From Syntrophaceae bacterium (GTDB lineage Bacteria > Desulfobacterota > Syntrophia > Syntrophales > UBA5619): DNA of 64,000 nucleotides. The stretch's first letter is position 1. Each line of letters starts with the position of its first letter. The notes beneath the pieces were generated by a model. The model ran no database searches and was not told where the DNA came from. It saw only the letters and a list, made by a program, of their open reading frames with translations. Below, in pieces: positions 63,974 through 64,000 of this stretch. The stretch lies in assembly GCA_003141195.1 (NCBI GenBank), contig PLLC01000079.1, positions 13,475-77,474 on the forward strand. The letters run 5' to 3'. The position numbers and the translations under genes are program-made.

Positions 63974-64000
63974 GGTGCTCCCGTGCTGATAGGCAATGTC

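Overview
The window looks like a chromosome segment from a GC-rich (about 60%), Gram-negative, anaerobic deltaproteobacterium, most plausibly a Syntrophales/Syntrophus-like lineage. The basis is an LPS Kdo transferase, an outer-membrane porin, a complete pilMNOPQ cluster, a four-subunit 2-oxoacid:ferredoxin oxidoreductase, acyl-CoA ligase and dehydrogenase genes, and many small palindromic repeats of the GTCATTCCCGCG type. The assignment is inferred from gene content; no search was run.

Layout. 1-2.8 kb: membrane glycosyltransferase operon. 2.9-5.5 kb: an atypical SDR protein and a porin with a clear sigma70 promoter. 5.8-6.1 kb: a small transcription unit with a perfect FadR-like operator over its -10 box. 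6.2-9.4 kb: 2-oxoacid:ferredoxin oxidoreductase (gamma-delta-alpha-beta). 9.4-17 kb: waaA, rpe, a deleted acyl-CoA dehydrogenase remnant, a FabK/nitronate monooxygenase-like gene, an intact acyl-CoA dehydrogenase, a fatty acyl-CoA ligase and a NYN-domain gene. 17.0-23.7 kb: a disrupted holA locus. An internally deleted holA copy and a full-length holA lie in the same orientation, about 4.7 kb apart. The DNA between them is foreign-looking: a small lipoprotein, a FecR-TPR-barrel gene broken by three frameshifts, and an IS91-type transposase fragment. 23.7-33.4 kb: LOG-family gene, rpsU, carB, carA, hisC, a LipM-type octanoyltransferase, gcvH, pepP and a TPR gene. 34-42.2 kb: Ig-like and Sel1-repeat lipoproteins, pilQPONM and ftsB. 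42.3-55.5 kb: homocysteine-biosynthesis-type gene, dut between two related MITE-like repeats, an M16 protease, and the conserved translation block pnp-rpsO-truB-nrnA-rbfA-ylxP-infB-nusA-rimP, all on the minus strand. 55.7 kb to the right edge: the left end of an integrated element. It begins at the 3' half of a tRNA-Gly(CCC) gene and carries a tyrosine integrase, a decayed transposase, Cys-rich phage/plasmid-like small genes, an enol-lactonase-like hydrolase and a broken helicase-nuclease gene of defence type.

Themes. Housekeeping genes are tightly packed, with many ATGA or 8-19 bp overlaps. The accessory parts show repeated internal deletions: the acyl-CoA dehydrogenase remnant, the left holA copy and, probably, the helicase. 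The most notable protein-level anomaly is CarA: its whole glutaminase triad (Cys, His, Glu) is replaced while the fold motifs around it survive. This suggests ammonia-dependent carbamoyl phosphate synthesis or a glutaminase supplied from elsewhere. No CRISPR array, rRNA or complete tRNA was seen.
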